Counted from the stretch's first letter, positions 14,976 to 23,931 are shown. The stretch is 64,000 bases of DNA from Actinoplanes sp. NBRC 103695 (GCF_030269485.1 NZ_BSTL01000013.1:186001-250000), one strand, 5' to 3'. Notes: a model not told the origin generated them from the sequence alone. Numbers and translations are program-made.

Positions 14976-15464
14976 TCAACCTGACGCCCGGAGCCCGGTG
15001 ATCAGGGCGTCGAGGTCGACTGGCGTCTCGGTGTCGACTTCGATCGTCTGTCCCACCCCGAGGGGCGTCGCCTCGGCGGCCCAGCGGTCCCACGAGTCGG
15101 CGAGCCGCTGCGCGTCCTCGTAGAGGGGCGGGCGCTGCCGGCGCACGAAACGCTCGCGAGCGACCTCCGGGCGTACCCGGCACCAGATCTCCAGAACCGA
15201 GCCCGCACCGGACTGCCGCAGCCCGGCCGAGGCGAAGTCGAGGTCGCGGGGCCGGAACCACCACGACTCCAGCATCACCTCGCCGGGCGTGGCCGCCGCG
15301 AGGTCCCACAGCATCTCAGCGGCGGCGCGGCCGGGGATGCCGAGCGACTCCTTCAGCGCGTCCTTGCTGAACAGCGGCATGCCGAGCAGGGGCGCCAGTT
15401 GCCGGGAGAGGGTCGTCTTGCCGGCGCCGGGGAGCCCGTTAACCAGAAGTACCCGATTCGCCAT
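14976..15464 (-). CDS. AAA/zeta-toxin-like P-loop kinase
   Basis: 162 residues. Walker A GLPGAGKTT lies within the first 20 residues. LFSKDALKESLG, a mid VMLESWWFRPRDLD, and VRPEVARERFVRRQRPP (lid-type Arg pair) are as in AAA_33/ATP-dependent kinases of small molecules or nucleotides. The C-terminus is IEVDTETPVDLDALITGL. Substrate unknown; phosphotransferase activity is inferred from the P-loop and Asp positions. The ATG after a GTG is used as start; the two differ by one codon. Confidence 0.75.
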   Translation of the reverse strand: MANRVLLVNGLPGAGKTTLSRQLAPLLGMPLFSKDALKESLGIPGRAAAEMLWDLAAATPGEVMLESWWFRPRDLDFASAGLRQSGAGSVLEIWCRVRPEVARERFVRRQRPPLYEDAQRLADSWDRWAAEATPLGVGQTIEVDTETPVDLDALITGLRASG

Positions 15465-15567
15465 CACCGGATGATCCCACGCTCAAACGGACGATCTTGG
15501 CGGTGTGTCGGAGCGGAACCGCGGGATTGGTTTGATCCCGGTCTCACTGCTGTAGTAGGAAGCTTTC

Positions 15568-16023
15568 GTGGCTGACGACGTATTGGGCACCATCGAAACC
15601 CAGGTCGCGATGTTGATGCGGCTCGGTGAGGCGACCCGCCGCGCCACCGATCTGAAGCCGCACCGCGCGCTGGACCGATCCGCGTACGTGATTCTCCGGC
15701 ACCTGGAGGCCGCGGGACCGCTCAATGTCTCGGCGCTGGCCGACCGCCTCAACCTGGACGGCTCGACGGTGACCCGGCAGGTCACCTCGTTGGAGAACGA
15801 CGCCCTGGTGGAGCGACGCCGGGATCCGAACGACGGCCGCGGCACGGTGATCGCCGCGACCGAGCGTGGCCTGGAGCAGATGGAGGCGGTCCGGGTCGCG
15901 CGGCGCGGCGTCTACGACCGGGTGCTGCAGGAGTGGAACGCGGACGAACGTGCCGCGCTGGCCGGCGCCTTGGAGCGCTTCAACGCCTCGGTGGAGGCGT
16001 ACATGCGGGCGCCGCGCCCCTGA
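15568..16023 (+). CDS. MarR family transcriptional regulator
   Basis: 151 residues in winged-helix order: an N-terminal dimer helix (about 5-35), then LDRSAYVILRHLEAAGPLNVSALADRLNLDGSTVTRQVTSLENDALVERRRDPNDGRGTVIAATERG, which contains the recognition helix and wing with the conserved DxRG pattern (DPNDGRG), and C-terminal dimer helices. GTG start with GGAAG about six bases upstream. Probably regulates a neighbouring transporter or itself in response to a small ligand. Its 3' end forms half of a bidirectional terminator shared with the convergent permease. Confidence 0.85.
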   Translation: MADDVLGTIETQVAMLMRLGEATRRATDLKPHRALDRSAYVILRHLEAAGPLNVSALADRLNLDGSTVTRQVTSLENDALVERRRDPNDGRGTVIAATERGLEQMEAVRVARRGVYDRVLQEWNADERAALAGALERFNASVEAYMRAPRP

Positions 16024-16042
16024 GGCGAGGGACGCGGCGCCC
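16007..16042. terminator. bidirectional hairpin between marR and permease genes
   Basis: Perfect 10-bp arms GGGCGCCGCG and CGCGGCGCCC enclose a 16-nt loop that includes the MarR stop codon. There is no T-run, as is common in high-GC actinobacteria. It lies just before the convergent permease stop. Confidence 0.5.
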
Positions 16043-16066
16043 ATTACCGTGGGAGCGGGTCTGGGA

Positions 16067-17713
16067 TCAGGTCGAGGAGGCCAGCTCGTCGGGCTTGGTG
16101 CGCTCCGCCTCGAGCCGCGGGTCGCCTTCGTCCGCGAAGTAGTCGTCGGACGTGGTGCCGTCGACGCCGTCGGGGGTCTTGGCCGCGCGCAGGATGAGCG
16201 TGGCGATGACCGCGACCAGCAGGTTGACCGCGACCGCGACGAAGCCGACGTAGATCGTCCGCTTGGTGTCGAAGCCGAAGTCGGACAGCGGGAACGCGGA
16301 ACCGCCGAAGTGTTCCCGTTTGGTCGCCAGGTTCGGGATGTTGTAGAGCATCCAGAAGCCCAGGCCCATGCCGGCCACCCAGCCGGCGATCAGCCCGCCG
16401 CGGTGCAGCCACCGGGTGAACAGGCCCAGCGCCACCGCGGGTGCGGTCTGCAGGATGATGACGCCGCCGATGAGCTGCAGGTCGATGGAGAACTGCGGGT
16501 CGAGGAAGATGATGAAGGCGACCGCACCGACCTTGACCAGCAGCGACACGACTTTCGCCACCGAGGCTTCCTGCGCGTGGGTGGCGTCCTTGCGGAAGTA
16601 CTCCTTGTAGATGTTTCTCGTGAACAGGTTCGCCGCGGCGATCGACATGATCGCGGCGGGGACCAGCGCGCCGATGCCGATGGCGGCGAAGGCGATGCCC
16701 GCGAACCAGGCCGGGAACTGGGTGTCGAACAGCAGCGGCACGACCGTGTTGCTGTCGAGGGTGCCCTCCTTCGCACCGGGCAGCGGCTTGACCCCGGCCG
16801 AGATGGCCGCGTAGCCGAGCAGCGCGAGCAGCCCGAGCAGGAAGCTGTAGGCGGGCAGCGCCGACATGTTCCGCTTGATCACGCTGCGGTTCTTGCTGGC
16901 CAGCACCCCGGTGATCGAGTGCGGGTAGAGGAACAGCGCGAGCGCCGACCCCAGAGCGAGGGTGATGTACTGCAGCTGGTTGTTGGCGTTCAGCGTGAGG
17001 CCGTCGCCGGGCGCCGGTGAGGCGTCGAACTTGGCCTGGGCGTCGTCGAAGATGCTGCCCCAGCCGCCCAGCTTGTAGGGCAGGTAGATCACCGCGACGA
17101 TGATCACGATGTAGATCAGCGTGTCCTTGACGAACGCGATCAGCGCGGGCGCGCGCAGGCCCGACTGATAGGTGTACGCGGCCAGGATCGCGAACGCGAT
17201 GATGATCGGCGCGTGCCGGGCGAGCACGCTGTCCCCGGTCATGCCCATGGTCTTGAGGACCGCTTCGATGCCGATCAGCTGCAGGGCGATGTACGGCATG
17301 GTCGCCACGATGCCGGTGATCGCCACCAGCAGCGCCAGCGTCGGCGAGTCGAACCGCCGCCGCACGAAGTCGGCCGGGGTGACGAAGCCGTGCCGGTGCG
17401 ACACCGACCAGAGCCGGATCAGGATCAGGAAGAAGAGCGGATAGATCACGATCGTGTACGGCACGGCGAAGAACCCGGCCGCGCCGGCGCCGAAGATCAG
17501 CGCGGGGACCGCCACGAACGTGTACGCGGTGTAGAGGTCGCCGCCGACCAGGAACCAGGTGATCCAGCCGCCGAAGCTGCGCCCGCCCAGCCCCCACTCG
17601 TCGAGGTGCGCCATGTCCTTCGGCGCGCGCCACCGGGCCGCGACGAAGCCCATGCCGCTGACCAGCAGGAACAGAAGACTGAAGACGATGATCTCAGTGA
17701 TGTGGTCGCCCAT
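16067..17713 (-). CDS. sodium:solute symporter, MctP-like monocarboxylate permease
   Basis: 548 residues, about 13 membrane helices. The SSS family core is visible: WFLVGGDLYTAYTFVAVPALIF, GFVTPADFVRRRFDSPTLALLVAITGIVATMPYIALQLIGIEAVL, and FAAIGIGALVPAAIMSIAAANLFTRNIYKEYF with the conserved LFTRNIYK. The closest known type is the monocarboxylate uptake permease (MctP) of rhizobia and actinobacteria, which takes up lactate, pyruvate or acetate with cation. It follows the DUF3311 gene after 3 bases, the usual pairing for this transporter, and the two are one operon. Substrate is inferred from family. Confidence 0.8.
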   Translation of the reverse strand: MGDHITEIIVFSLLFLLVSGMGFVAARWRAPKDMAHLDEWGLGGRSFGGWITWFLVGGDLYTAYTFVAVPALIFGAGAAGFFAVPYTIVIYPLFFLILIRLWSVSHRHGFVTPADFVRRRFDSPTLALLVAITGIVATMPYIALQLIGIEAVLKTMGMTGDSVLARHAPIIIAFAILAAYTYQSGLRAPALIAFVKDTLIYIVIIVAVIYLPYKLGGWGSIFDDAQAKFDASPAPGDGLTLNANNQLQYITLALGSALALFLYPHSITGVLASKNRSVIKRNMSALPAYSFLLGLLALLGYAAISAGVKPLPGAKEGTLDSNTVVPLLFDTQFPAWFAGIAFAAIGIGALVPAAIMSIAAANLFTRNIYKEYFRKDATHAQEASVAKVVSLLVKVGAVAFIIFLDPQFSIDLQLIGGVIILQTAPAVALGLFTRWLHRGGLIAGWVAGMGLGFWMLYNIPNLATKREHFGGSAFPLSDFGFDTKRTIYVGFVAVAVNLLVAVIATLILRAAKTPDGVDGTTSDDYFADEGDPRLEAERTKPDELASST

Positions 17714-17716
17714 GGG

Positions 17717-17941
17717 TCACCGCCTCTTCGTGGTCATGCGGTAGACCACGGACGTGGTGACCACGCCGAGGAGGATGAACGCGAACTGGATCCAGTAGAA
17801 GGCCGGGAAACCCCACAGCCTCGGGGAGTCGAAGTTGAAGAGCGGGGTTATCAACGGCACCACGATCGGGACGACCAGCAGCCAGTTCCAGGGGCTGCGG
17901 TCGGATCGTGGCGCGGGGGATGTCGTCTCGGGTTCGGCCAT
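17717..17941 (-). CDS. DUF3311 small membrane partner of the permease
   Basis: 74 residues with two membrane segments: about 18-35 (NWLLVVPIVVPLITPLF) and 45-66 (FPAFYWIQFAFILLGVVTTSVVY). The first is followed by the PRLWGFPAFYW signature of DUF3311. Such proteins accompany MctP-type symporters as probable accessory subunits. The ATG has GGGGAGG about nine bases upstream. A GGTTAA/TTAACC inverted repeat (about 17984-18010) in the promoter region could be an operator. Confidence 0.8.
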   Translation of the reverse strand: MAEPETTSPAPRSDRSPWNWLLVVPIVVPLITPLFNFDSPRLWGFPAFYWIQFAFILLGVVTTSVVYRMTTKRR

Positions 17942-18033
17942 CGGCCGTACCTCCCCGTTGGAGCGTGGGCTGGGTCAACGTGAGGTTAACGACGACACCG
18001 GTTCTTAACCGATCTCCCTGCGCCGAACGGCTC

Positions 18034-18060
18034 CGGTGGTGCGCCGAACGGCACACCACC
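18034..18060. terminator. hairpin after the chitinase gene
   Basis: GGTGGTG and CACCACC arms enclose about 12 nt containing the second copy of GCGCCGAACGGC, which also occurs 22 bases earlier. Positioned between the chitinase stop and the upstream region of the permease operon; a GC-type terminator is likely but there is no T-run. Confidence 0.35.
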
Positions 18061-18074
18061 GTCTGAGCCGCCTA

Positions 18075-19349
18075 CTACCGCAGACCTCGCGCAATCGCCC
18101 TGGTCAGCGAGGCGTTGGCGTCGTCGCCGTCCAGCGACCACATCATCGCGCCGCCGAGACCCTTGTTCTTGATGTAGTTCGTCTTCTGGAGCAGCTGCTC
18201 AGGGTCGTCGAAGGTCCAGAACGTGGTGCCGTCGTACAGGTAGGTGTGTCCGGCCCGCCGGTCGCGGTGCACGGTGTAGCCCTCCGCCGGCAGGTTCTTC
18301 AGCGTCTTGTAGTCCTCGGTGCCGGCCGCGAAGAGGCCGGGCGCGGGACCGGTGGCGGCGCCGAAGAGCCCGTCGGTGACGCCGGTCCAGCCCTGTCCGT
18401 AATAGGGCAGTCCGAGCACCAGATCACCGCGCGGCGCGCCCCGGTCCAGCCACGCGTCGATCGTGGTGGTGATGGAGAAGTCCGGGTTGTCCGGCGCACC
18501 GGCCGGCACCTTCAGCGCCGACTGCTGGTTGGCCCGCTGCTCCCACGAGCCGTGGAAGTCGTAGCCCTGCACCGTACCGAAGTCGAGGTATTTGAAGATC
18601 TTGCGCGCCTCGAAGCCGGCGTCGATCTTGGCGGGCGCGGCCGGCAGGAAGGCGGTCAGCTCGTACTTGTGGTGCTCGGCGCGCCCGAGGCGGTCCAGCG
18701 CGTCCCGGAAGGTGGCCAGCAGGCGGGTGAAGTTGTGCTTGTCCTCGGGCCGGATCACGTTGCCGGCGTTGCCCTCGGAGCCGGGCCACTCCCAGTCGAG
18801 GTCGATGCCGTCGAAGATGCCGGCGCCGGCGCCCGGCGCGAGGCCCGGCAGGTTGCCCTTGAGCCACAGGTCCACGCAGGAGTCGACCAGGCGCTGACGG
18901 GACTGCGCGGTGGCGGCCGCGTCGGAGAACCACTTGGACAGCGTCCAGCCGCCCAGCGAGACGAGCACGCGCAGCCGCGGATTGGCGGCCTTGAGCTCGG
19001 CGAGCTGGTTGAGGTTGCCGGAGATCGGCTGCCCGGCCACGTCGGCGACGCCGTCCACGCTGGTCTCGGCCGGGAACGGCACCTGCCAGTCGGCCCACGG
19101 GTCGGCGGAGGCGCAGAGGCCCTGCTCGGTGACGTCACTGAACGCGTAGTTGATGTGGGTCAGCTTGCTCGCCGCGCCCGAGGTCTGCAGGTTCGCGACC
19201 GGGAACTGACGACCGTAGATGCCCCACTGGGTGAAATATCCGACCTTGACGTATCGGTTGCTGCTCGCCTCGGCCGGGGTGGCCACGACCGTGAGCGACA
19301 CCAGCACGGCGGCGCCCACGGCGAGAAGACGGCGGAGCGGACTTCGCAT
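18075..19349 (-). CDS. secreted GH18 chitinase
   Basis: 424 residues. A signal peptide (about 1-28, RSPLRRLLAVGAAVLVSL, cleavage near AEASS) precedes a GH18 TIM barrel. VGYFTQWGIYGR opens the barrel, SLGGWTLSKWF is the SxGG motif, and GIDLDWEWPG carries the DxxDxDxE catalytic motif. GLPYYGQGW and GGAMMWSLDGDD close the barrel. No separate chitin-binding domain is visible. It would hydrolyse chitin outside the cell. The upstream region holds a CCAACAG/CTGTTGG inverted repeat and, nearby, a CTAGACC half of the DasR-type site; both are weak evidence for chitin-linked control. Confidence 0.88.
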   Translation of the reverse strand: MRSPLRRLLAVGAAVLVSLTVVATPAEASSNRYVKVGYFTQWGIYGRQFPVANLQTSGAASKLTHINYAFSDVTEQGLCASADPWADWQVPFPAETSVDGVADVAGQPISGNLNQLAELKAANPRLRVLVSLGGWTLSKWFSDAAATAQSRQRLVDSCVDLWLKGNLPGLAPGAGAGIFDGIDLDWEWPGSEGNAGNVIRPEDKHNFTRLLATFRDALDRLGRAEHHKYELTAFLPAAPAKIDAGFEARKIFKYLDFGTVQGYDFHGSWEQRANQQSALKVPAGAPDNPDFSITTTIDAWLDRGAPRGDLVLGLPYYGQGWTGVTDGLFGAATGPAPGLFAAGTEDYKTLKNLPAEGYTVHRDRRAGHTYLYDGTTFWTFDDPEQLLQKTNYIKNKGLGGAMMWSLDGDDANASLTRAIARGLR

Positions 19350-19418
19350 GAGCACTCCAACAGTGAAGAAAGTTTCCTGTTGGTGGAAGCTAGACCGGCC
19401 ATCGACGCCGGTCAAGGT

Positions 19419-20546
19419 TCAGCGCAGATGCGCGGTTTCGTTGACCGACCGGACCGCCACATTGCCGTCCGGCCAGACATCCACCGTGGACACGCCCGCC
19501 GCGTCGAGGAAGAGCCGATGCAGGAACCCGTCACCCGCGTACAACGCATCGCGCAGGATCAACTTCAACGGCGAGACGTGCGAAACCAGAACCACATTCC
19601 CACCGGGGTACGCCGCGAGCACGGCGCCGAGGGCCCGCCGGGCCCGGACGGCCACCGTCTCGAACGACTCGCCACCCGGCGGCGCCACGGCCGGCGAGTC
19701 CAGCCACGCGTCCATCTCGCCGGGCCACCGCTGCCTCACCTCGGCGAAGGTCAGCCCCTCCCAGGCGCCGAAGTCGCACTCGATCAGGTCGTCCAGCACG
19801 GTCACGTCGACGCTGCCGGCCTCCGCGGCGATGATCTCCGCCGTGCGTACGCATCGCATCAGGGGCGAGGTGACGACCGCCGCGACGTCGCGTGCCAGAC
19901 CGGCCACCCGCCCGGCCGCCGCCATCGCCTGCGCCTCTCCCTCGTCGGAGAGCGGGATGTCGCCACGCCCGGAGTAGCGGCCCTCCTTGGTGTAGGCGGT
20001 CTCGCCGTGCCGGACCAGGATCAGCCGGGTGGCTTCCTCGGTCGACGCGGGCGGCGCCCAGGACCGTTTCGTCTCCTTCTGGAGCGGCCGCTCCTCCCGC
20101 GGCGGCGGAAGGACGTCGGGCACCTTCTTGCCGGCCGCCTCGTCCATCGCACGGTTGGCCAGGGCGTCCGCCGCGCGGTTCCGCTCCCGCGGGATCCAGT
20201 CGTAGGTGACCTCGGCGAACCGGCCGGCCAGCTGCACCGCCTCGGCGGCCAGCGGGCGCAGCCCCGGGTTCTTGATCTGCCAGCGGCCGGCCATCTGCTC
20301 GACGACCAGCTTGGAGTCCATCCGGACGTCGACCCGGGACGCGTTCAGCTCCGCGGCCGCGGCCAGCCCGGCGATCAGCCCGGAGTACTCGGCGACGTTG
20401 TTCGTCGCGACGCCCAGCGACGAGTACCGCTCCAGCAGCACCTCGCCGGTGTCCGCCGCCCGCACCACCGCGCCGTACCCGGCCGGGCCCGGGTTGCCCC
20501 GCGACCCGCCGTCCGCCTCGACCACGACGTGCAGGTTGGTGCTCAC
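19419..20546 (-). CDS. bifunctional RNase H / acid phosphatase (cobC-like)
   Basis: 375 residues in two domains. Residues about 1-135 are a type I RNase H fold: VEADGGSRGNPGPAGYG (first catalytic Asp), NNVAEYSGLIAGL (Glu), VRMDSKLVVEQM (Asp) and a final RNRAADALAN (Asp). After a Pro-rich linker, residues about 170-375 form a histidine phosphatase: LILVRHGETAYT, a SPLMRCVRTAE pocket, and LVSHVSPLKLILRD. This fusion is typical of actinobacteria (Rv2228c type) and removes RNA from hybrids; the phosphatase may serve alpha-ribazole phosphate or similar. GTG start overlaps the end of the zinc-ribbon gene by four bases (GTGA). Confidence 0.88.
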   Translation of the reverse strand: MSTNLHVVVEADGGSRGNPGPAGYGAVVRAADTGEVLLERYSSLGVATNNVAEYSGLIAGLAAAAELNASRVDVRMDSKLVVEQMAGRWQIKNPGLRPLAAEAVQLAGRFAEVTYDWIPRERNRAADALANRAMDEAAGKKVPDVLPPPREERPLQKETKRSWAPPASTEEATRLILVRHGETAYTKEGRYSGRGDIPLSDEGEAQAMAAAGRVAGLARDVAAVVTSPLMRCVRTAEIIAAEAGSVDVTVLDDLIECDFGAWEGLTFAEVRQRWPGEMDAWLDSPAVAPPGGESFETVAVRARRALGAVLAAYPGGNVVLVSHVSPLKLILRDALYAGDGFLHRLFLDAAGVSTVDVWPDGNVAVRSVNETAHLR

Positions 20547-21277
20547 AGGCCGGACTCCGCCGTCCGCACCATGATCCGCCGGCACTCCTCGCAGCGGACC
20601 ACCTCGTCGGCCGGGGCGGACTTCACCCGGTTCAGGTCGGCGCCGTACAGCTCGATCCGGCACCCGCCGCACCGCCCGGCCCGGACCAGCGCCGCGCCCA
20701 GCCCCAGGTCGGCCCGGATCTTGTCGTAGAGGGTGACCAGGTCGGCGGGCAGATCACCGGCGAGCGGAGCCCGGGAGGCGGTCTTGAACTCCTCCTCCTT
20801 GGTGATCTCCGCGAACGCCTCGTCCCGCCGCGCCTCGGCCGCCGCCCGCCGCTGTCCCGCCTCGGCCAGCCGCGCCTTGACGTCGCTCAGGGACGCCTCG
20901 GCGGTCTCCTTCTGTTCCATCAGCTCCAGCTCGGCGTCCTCCAGCTCGGACTGGCGCCGGTTGAGCGTGGCGAGCTCGTGCTGCAGGCCCTCGATCTCGC
21001 GCAGCGCGCCGCCCGCGGCCAGCCGTTTCTGGTCGCGGTCCTTGCGGGTGCGCACCTGGTCGATGTCCTTCTCGAACCGGGCGATGTCCCGGTCCAGGTC
21101 GTCCACCGCCACCTGGGCGCGGACACGTTCGTCCTCGAGCGCGGAGATCTCCCGGGCCACCGCCTCGATCTCGGCCAGCTCGGGCAGCGAGCGGCGGCGG
21201 TGCGCCAGCTGGGCCAGGGCGGTGTCGATGCCTTGCAGGTCGAGCAGGCGCCTCTGTGCGTCCGGTGCGGCCTTCAC
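20543..21277 (-). CDS. coiled-coil C4-type zinc-ribbon protein (DUF164/CT398-like)
   Basis: 244 residues. A long antiparallel coiled coil (about 1-170: LLDLQGIDTALAQLAHRRRSLPELAEIEAV..., with DRDIARFEKDIDQVRTRKDRDQKRL) is followed by a C-terminal zinc ribbon CGGC and CEEC. This is the actinobacterial zf-RING_7/DUF164 family, in operon with the RNase H fusion (four-base overlap) and a Nif3-like gene, an arrangement seen across actinobacteria. Relatives bind RNA polymerase sigma-54 or flagellar parts elsewhere, but the role here is unknown. Confidence 0.85.
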   Translation of the reverse strand: MKAAPDAQRRLLDLQGIDTALAQLAHRRRSLPELAEIEAVAREISALEDERVRAQVAVDDLDRDIARFEKDIDQVRTRKDRDQKRLAAGGALREIEGLQHELATLNRRQSELEDAELELMEQKETAEASLSDVKARLAEAGQRRAAAEARRDEAFAEITKEEEFKTASRAPLAGDLPADLVTLYDKIRADLGLGAALVRAGRCGGCRIELYGADLNRVKSAPADEVVRCEECRRIMVRTAESGL

Positions 21278-22101
21278 GATCGGGACTCCTTCTTCGGGCT
21301 CTCAACATGCACAGTCCACGGGTCGGTGTCCAGATCGGACACCAGTACCTCGATCGGGAATCGCTCCCGTAACCACGCGGCCAGTTCGTCCAGCCACGGC
21401 CGCTCGCTGGCCCAGTGCGCGACGTCGATCAGGGCCGGGCCGCCGCTCGCCAGGTGCTCGCCGGCCGGGTGATGACGAAGATCGGCGCAGAGGTACGCGT
21501 CGACGCCGGCCCGCGTGGCGACGCCGAGCAGCGAGTCACCCGCGCCGCCGCAGACGGCGAGCGTACCGATCATCCGCTCCGGATCGCCCGCGGCACGCAC
21601 CCCGGCGGCGGTGGCCGGGAGCCGGCTCGCGGCGAACGCGGTGAGATCGGCCAGCGTCATCGGTTCCATCTTCCCCACCCGCCCCAGGCCCAGATCGCCG
21701 CCACTTCCGTGCGGCACCAGCGGACGGGTGTCGACCAGGCCGAGGCGGGCGGCCAGGGCGTCCGAGACGCCCGGTGACGCGACGTCGGCGTTGGTGTGCG
21801 CGACGTGCAGCGCGACACCCGCGCGGATCAGCCGGTGGATGATCCGGCCCTTGTACGTGTCCGGCGCGATCGACGACACCGGCTTCAGCAGCAGCGGGTG
21901 GTGCGCGATGATCATCTGGGCGCCGGCCGCGATCGCCTCGTCCACCGTTTCCGGGACGCAGTCGATCACGCAGAGGACCCGATCGACCGGGGCGTCGAAC
22001 TCGCCCAGCACCAGGCCGACGCGGTCCCACTCCTCGGCATGCTCGCGCGGATAGCGGTCGTCGAGCGCGGCGACGAGGTCGGTCACGGCGGTGGTGGTCA
22101 C
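21274..22101 (-). CDS. Nif3-like dinuclear metal centre protein (GTP cyclohydrolase I type 2 homologue)
   Basis: 275 residues. AEEWDRVGLVLG, IDCVPETVDEAIAAGAQMIIAHHPLLLKPVSSI with the HH metal pair, VAHTNADVASPGVSDALAARLGL, and the C-terminal AYLCADLRHHPAGEHLASGGPALIDVAHWASERP with further His ligands define the Nif3/YbgI family. These hexameric toroids bind two metals; enzymatic role unsettled. The GTG start is preferred. A TATAGA box lies about ten bases before it. The stop overlaps the next gene by four bases (ATGA), so Nif3-like, zinc-ribbon and RNase H genes form one operon. Confidence 0.88.
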   Translation of the reverse strand: MTTTAVTDLVAALDDRYPREHAEEWDRVGLVLGEFDAPVDRVLCVIDCVPETVDEAIAAGAQMIIAHHPLLLKPVSSIAPDTYKGRIIHRLIRAGVALHVAHTNADVASPGVSDALAARLGLVDTRPLVPHGSGGDLGLGRVGKMEPMTLADLTAFAASRLPATAAGVRAAGDPERMIGTLAVCGGAGDSLLGVATRAGVDAYLCADLRHHPAGEHLASGGPALIDVAHWASERPWLDELAAWLRERFPIEVLVSDLDTDPWTVHVESPKKESRS

Positions 22102-22124
22102 GGCCGCCAACTCTATAGCGTCAC

Positions 22125-22682
22125 CTAGAAGGACCCGGGCTCCACCGTCACCTTGCTGTTGACCGCCTGGAGCGCACGCCGCCACGGGAACTGGGCCCGA
22201 AAGCGGTCGATCTGTCCTGGTCCGCCGAGGCGGCGATCGTCGTAGAGCACGTGCACACCCCAGCCGCTCAGTTTGTCGAGACTCTCGTGCAGCACCGGGT
22301 GCCGTGCCATCACATTGTTCGTGTACGGGACGACGGCGGTCGGGATCTCGAAGCCGTACCCCTCGACGAGGAGCCCGAGCACCAGCGTGTCGGTGATGCC
22401 CGCGGCCCACTTGTTGATCGTGTTGACCGTTGCCGGCGCGACGATCATCGCCGTGGCCGGGGGCAACTGGTCCGGCTCGCCCGGCTTCTTGTACCAGCTG
22501 CGCACCGGGTTGCCGGTCTGCTTCTGCAGCGCGTTGACGTCGACGAAGTTGCGGCCGTCCGGGGTGGTGATCACACACACCTCCCAGCCGTCGTCCTGGG
22601 CGATGTCCACGAGGGTGCCCACGTCACGAGCCATCGGCGAGCCGCACACCAGGATGTACAGCACGCGTGGAGGGTTCGTCAT
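22125..22682 (-). CDS. flavoprotein (phosphopantothenoylcysteine decarboxylase-like)
   Basis: 185 residues with a flavodoxin-like HFCD fold: RVLYILVCGSPMARDVGTLVDIAQDDGWEVCVITTPDG, then PATAMIVAPATVNTINKWAAGITDTLVLGLL, which holds the PA(x)xNTxxK/G region lining the FMN, and a PTAVVPYTNNVMARHPVLHESL end. The catalytic His and Cys of CoaC are not clearly present, so it may be a related decarboxylase or a flavin-binding partner. It lies 16 bases downstream of the XRE/TPR gene, and the two are probably co-transcribed, a pair often seen in actinobacteria. Confidence 0.75.
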   Translation of the reverse strand: MTNPPRVLYILVCGSPMARDVGTLVDIAQDDGWEVCVITTPDGRNFVDVNALQKQTGNPVRSWYKKPGEPDQLPPATAMIVAPATVNTINKWAAGITDTLVLGLLVEGYGFEIPTAVVPYTNNVMARHPVLHESLDKLSGWGVHVLYDDRRLGGPGQIDRFRAQFPWRRALQAVNSKVTVEPGSF

Positions 22683-22698
22683 CACGTGTGGAACCACC

Positions 22699-23931
22699 TC
22701 ATACGCCGACTCCCATCTGCTCGGCCAGCTCCGCGATCGGTGCGGGCGGCGTGCCCCGGGTGCGTCGCAGCACGTCGGAGAGGACCTCGTGGGCCAGAGG
22801 GCGGCAGCGGATCTCGGACGGGGCGAGGCGGTCGCCCTCGAGCAGCATCTCGCTGGCCCGTTCGACGTCGCCGACCTGCGCGTATCCGCGGGCGATGTCC
22901 AGGTAGTAGTGCGCGCGGCGCTCCGGGAGCATCGCCTGGAAGCCGTCGTGGTCGATGCGTTCGTACATCTCCACCGCCGTCCGCCCGTCGCCCAGCTCGA
23001 CGGCCGCCGCGGCCCGGTGCAGCTGCACGTTGGTCGGGCCGAAGCTGGTCCAGTAGTGGTTCTGGTCGCCGCCGAGCTGGAGCGCCGCCTGCTCGGCCCC
23101 GCTGATCAGGTCGCGCACGGTCGCGCTGTCCCCGATCCGTGCGGCCGCCATCGCACCGTTGAGCAGCAGCATCCCGTAGACCGACAGCTTCTCCTCGCGC
23201 TTCGCGTCGCTGCCGTCGTAGCCGGCCAGCCGGTTCGCGATGTTGACGTTGACCTCGAGCGACGGACGCGCCCGGCCGAGCGCCAGCAGCGCGCTGCCGA
23301 CCCGGTAGCTGGCGATGCCCGCGAGCAGCTGGTCACCGGCCCGCTGGGAGACCGCGATCGAGCGGTCCGCCGCCAGCCAGGACAGCTCGTGCTCACCGAC
23401 CTTGCGCAGCGCCGAGGAGGCGATCTGGTAGACCTGCCCGAGCAGATGCGCGGCTTTCCGGTTTTGCTCGGTGTTCGCGTGCGCGGAGTCCGCGGCCTGC
23501 GCGTCCCGCAGCAGTTTCGGCAGCGTGCGCGCCAGGACGCCGTACTTCGCGTGCTGGTAGGTGAGCCAGGCGTGGCTGACCGCCTTCTGCATCTCCTCCA
23601 GCGGCGGGCACTGCGGCGTCGGCTGGAAGAACGCGCTCATCTGGTCGTACCGCTCCAGGGCGGCACGGATCTCCTCGACCTCGACCTGGTCGATGCAGTT
23701 CTGCGTCTCCGGGCGGCGCTCGACGTCCTTGCCCAGCAGCAGTTGGACGTCCACCTGCAGGACGTCGGCGATCTCGTAGACCACGGAGAACTTGTCGAGC
23801 CGGCGGACGCCTCGTTCCACCTTGTCGACCCAGCTCTTCGACTTGCCCAGCCGGTCGGCGAAGACCTGCTGGGACATCTTCCGGCGGCCGCGCCAGTAGG
23901 CGACGCGACGCCCGATCGGCAGCTCGTCCAC
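22699..23931 (-). CDS. XRE-family regulator with TPR-like C-terminal domain
   Basis: 410 residues. The helix-turn-helix occupies about 6-62 (GRRVAYWRGRRKMSQQVFADRLGKSKSWVDKVERGVRRLDK). After a linker, a helical-repeat domain (about 110-400) shows TPR-like segments such as AGDQLLAGIASYRVGSALLALGRA and RRAHYYLDIARGYAQVGDVERASEMLL. GTG start. It is followed by the flavoprotein gene in the same direction, suggesting the regulator senses or controls the metabolite handled by that enzyme. Upstream lies an AT-rich palindrome. Confidence 0.82.
   Translation of the reverse strand: MDELPIGRRVAYWRGRRKMSQQVFADRLGKSKSWVDKVERGVRRLDKFSVVYEIADVLQVDVQLLLGKDVERRPETQNCIDQVEVEEIRAALERYDQMSAFFQPTPQCPPLEEMQKAVSHAWLTYQHAKYGVLARTLPKLLRDAQAADSAHANTEQNRKAAHLLGQVYQIASSALRKVGEHELSWLAADRSIAVSQRAGDQLLAGIASYRVGSALLALGRARPSLEVNVNIANRLAGYDGSDAKREEKLSVYGMLLLNGAMAAARIGDSATVRDLISGAEQAALQLGGDQNHYWTSFGPTNVQLHRAAAAVELGDGRTAVEMYERIDHDGFQAMLPERRAHYYLDIARGYAQVGDVERASEMLLEGDRLAPSEIRCRPLAHEVLSDVLRRTRGTPPAPIAELAEQMGVGV

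Noticed and set aside
19381..19398. DasR operator upstream of the first chitinase
   Set aside because: Only CTAGACC matches the known palindrome; the other half is missing, so it is not listed as a site.
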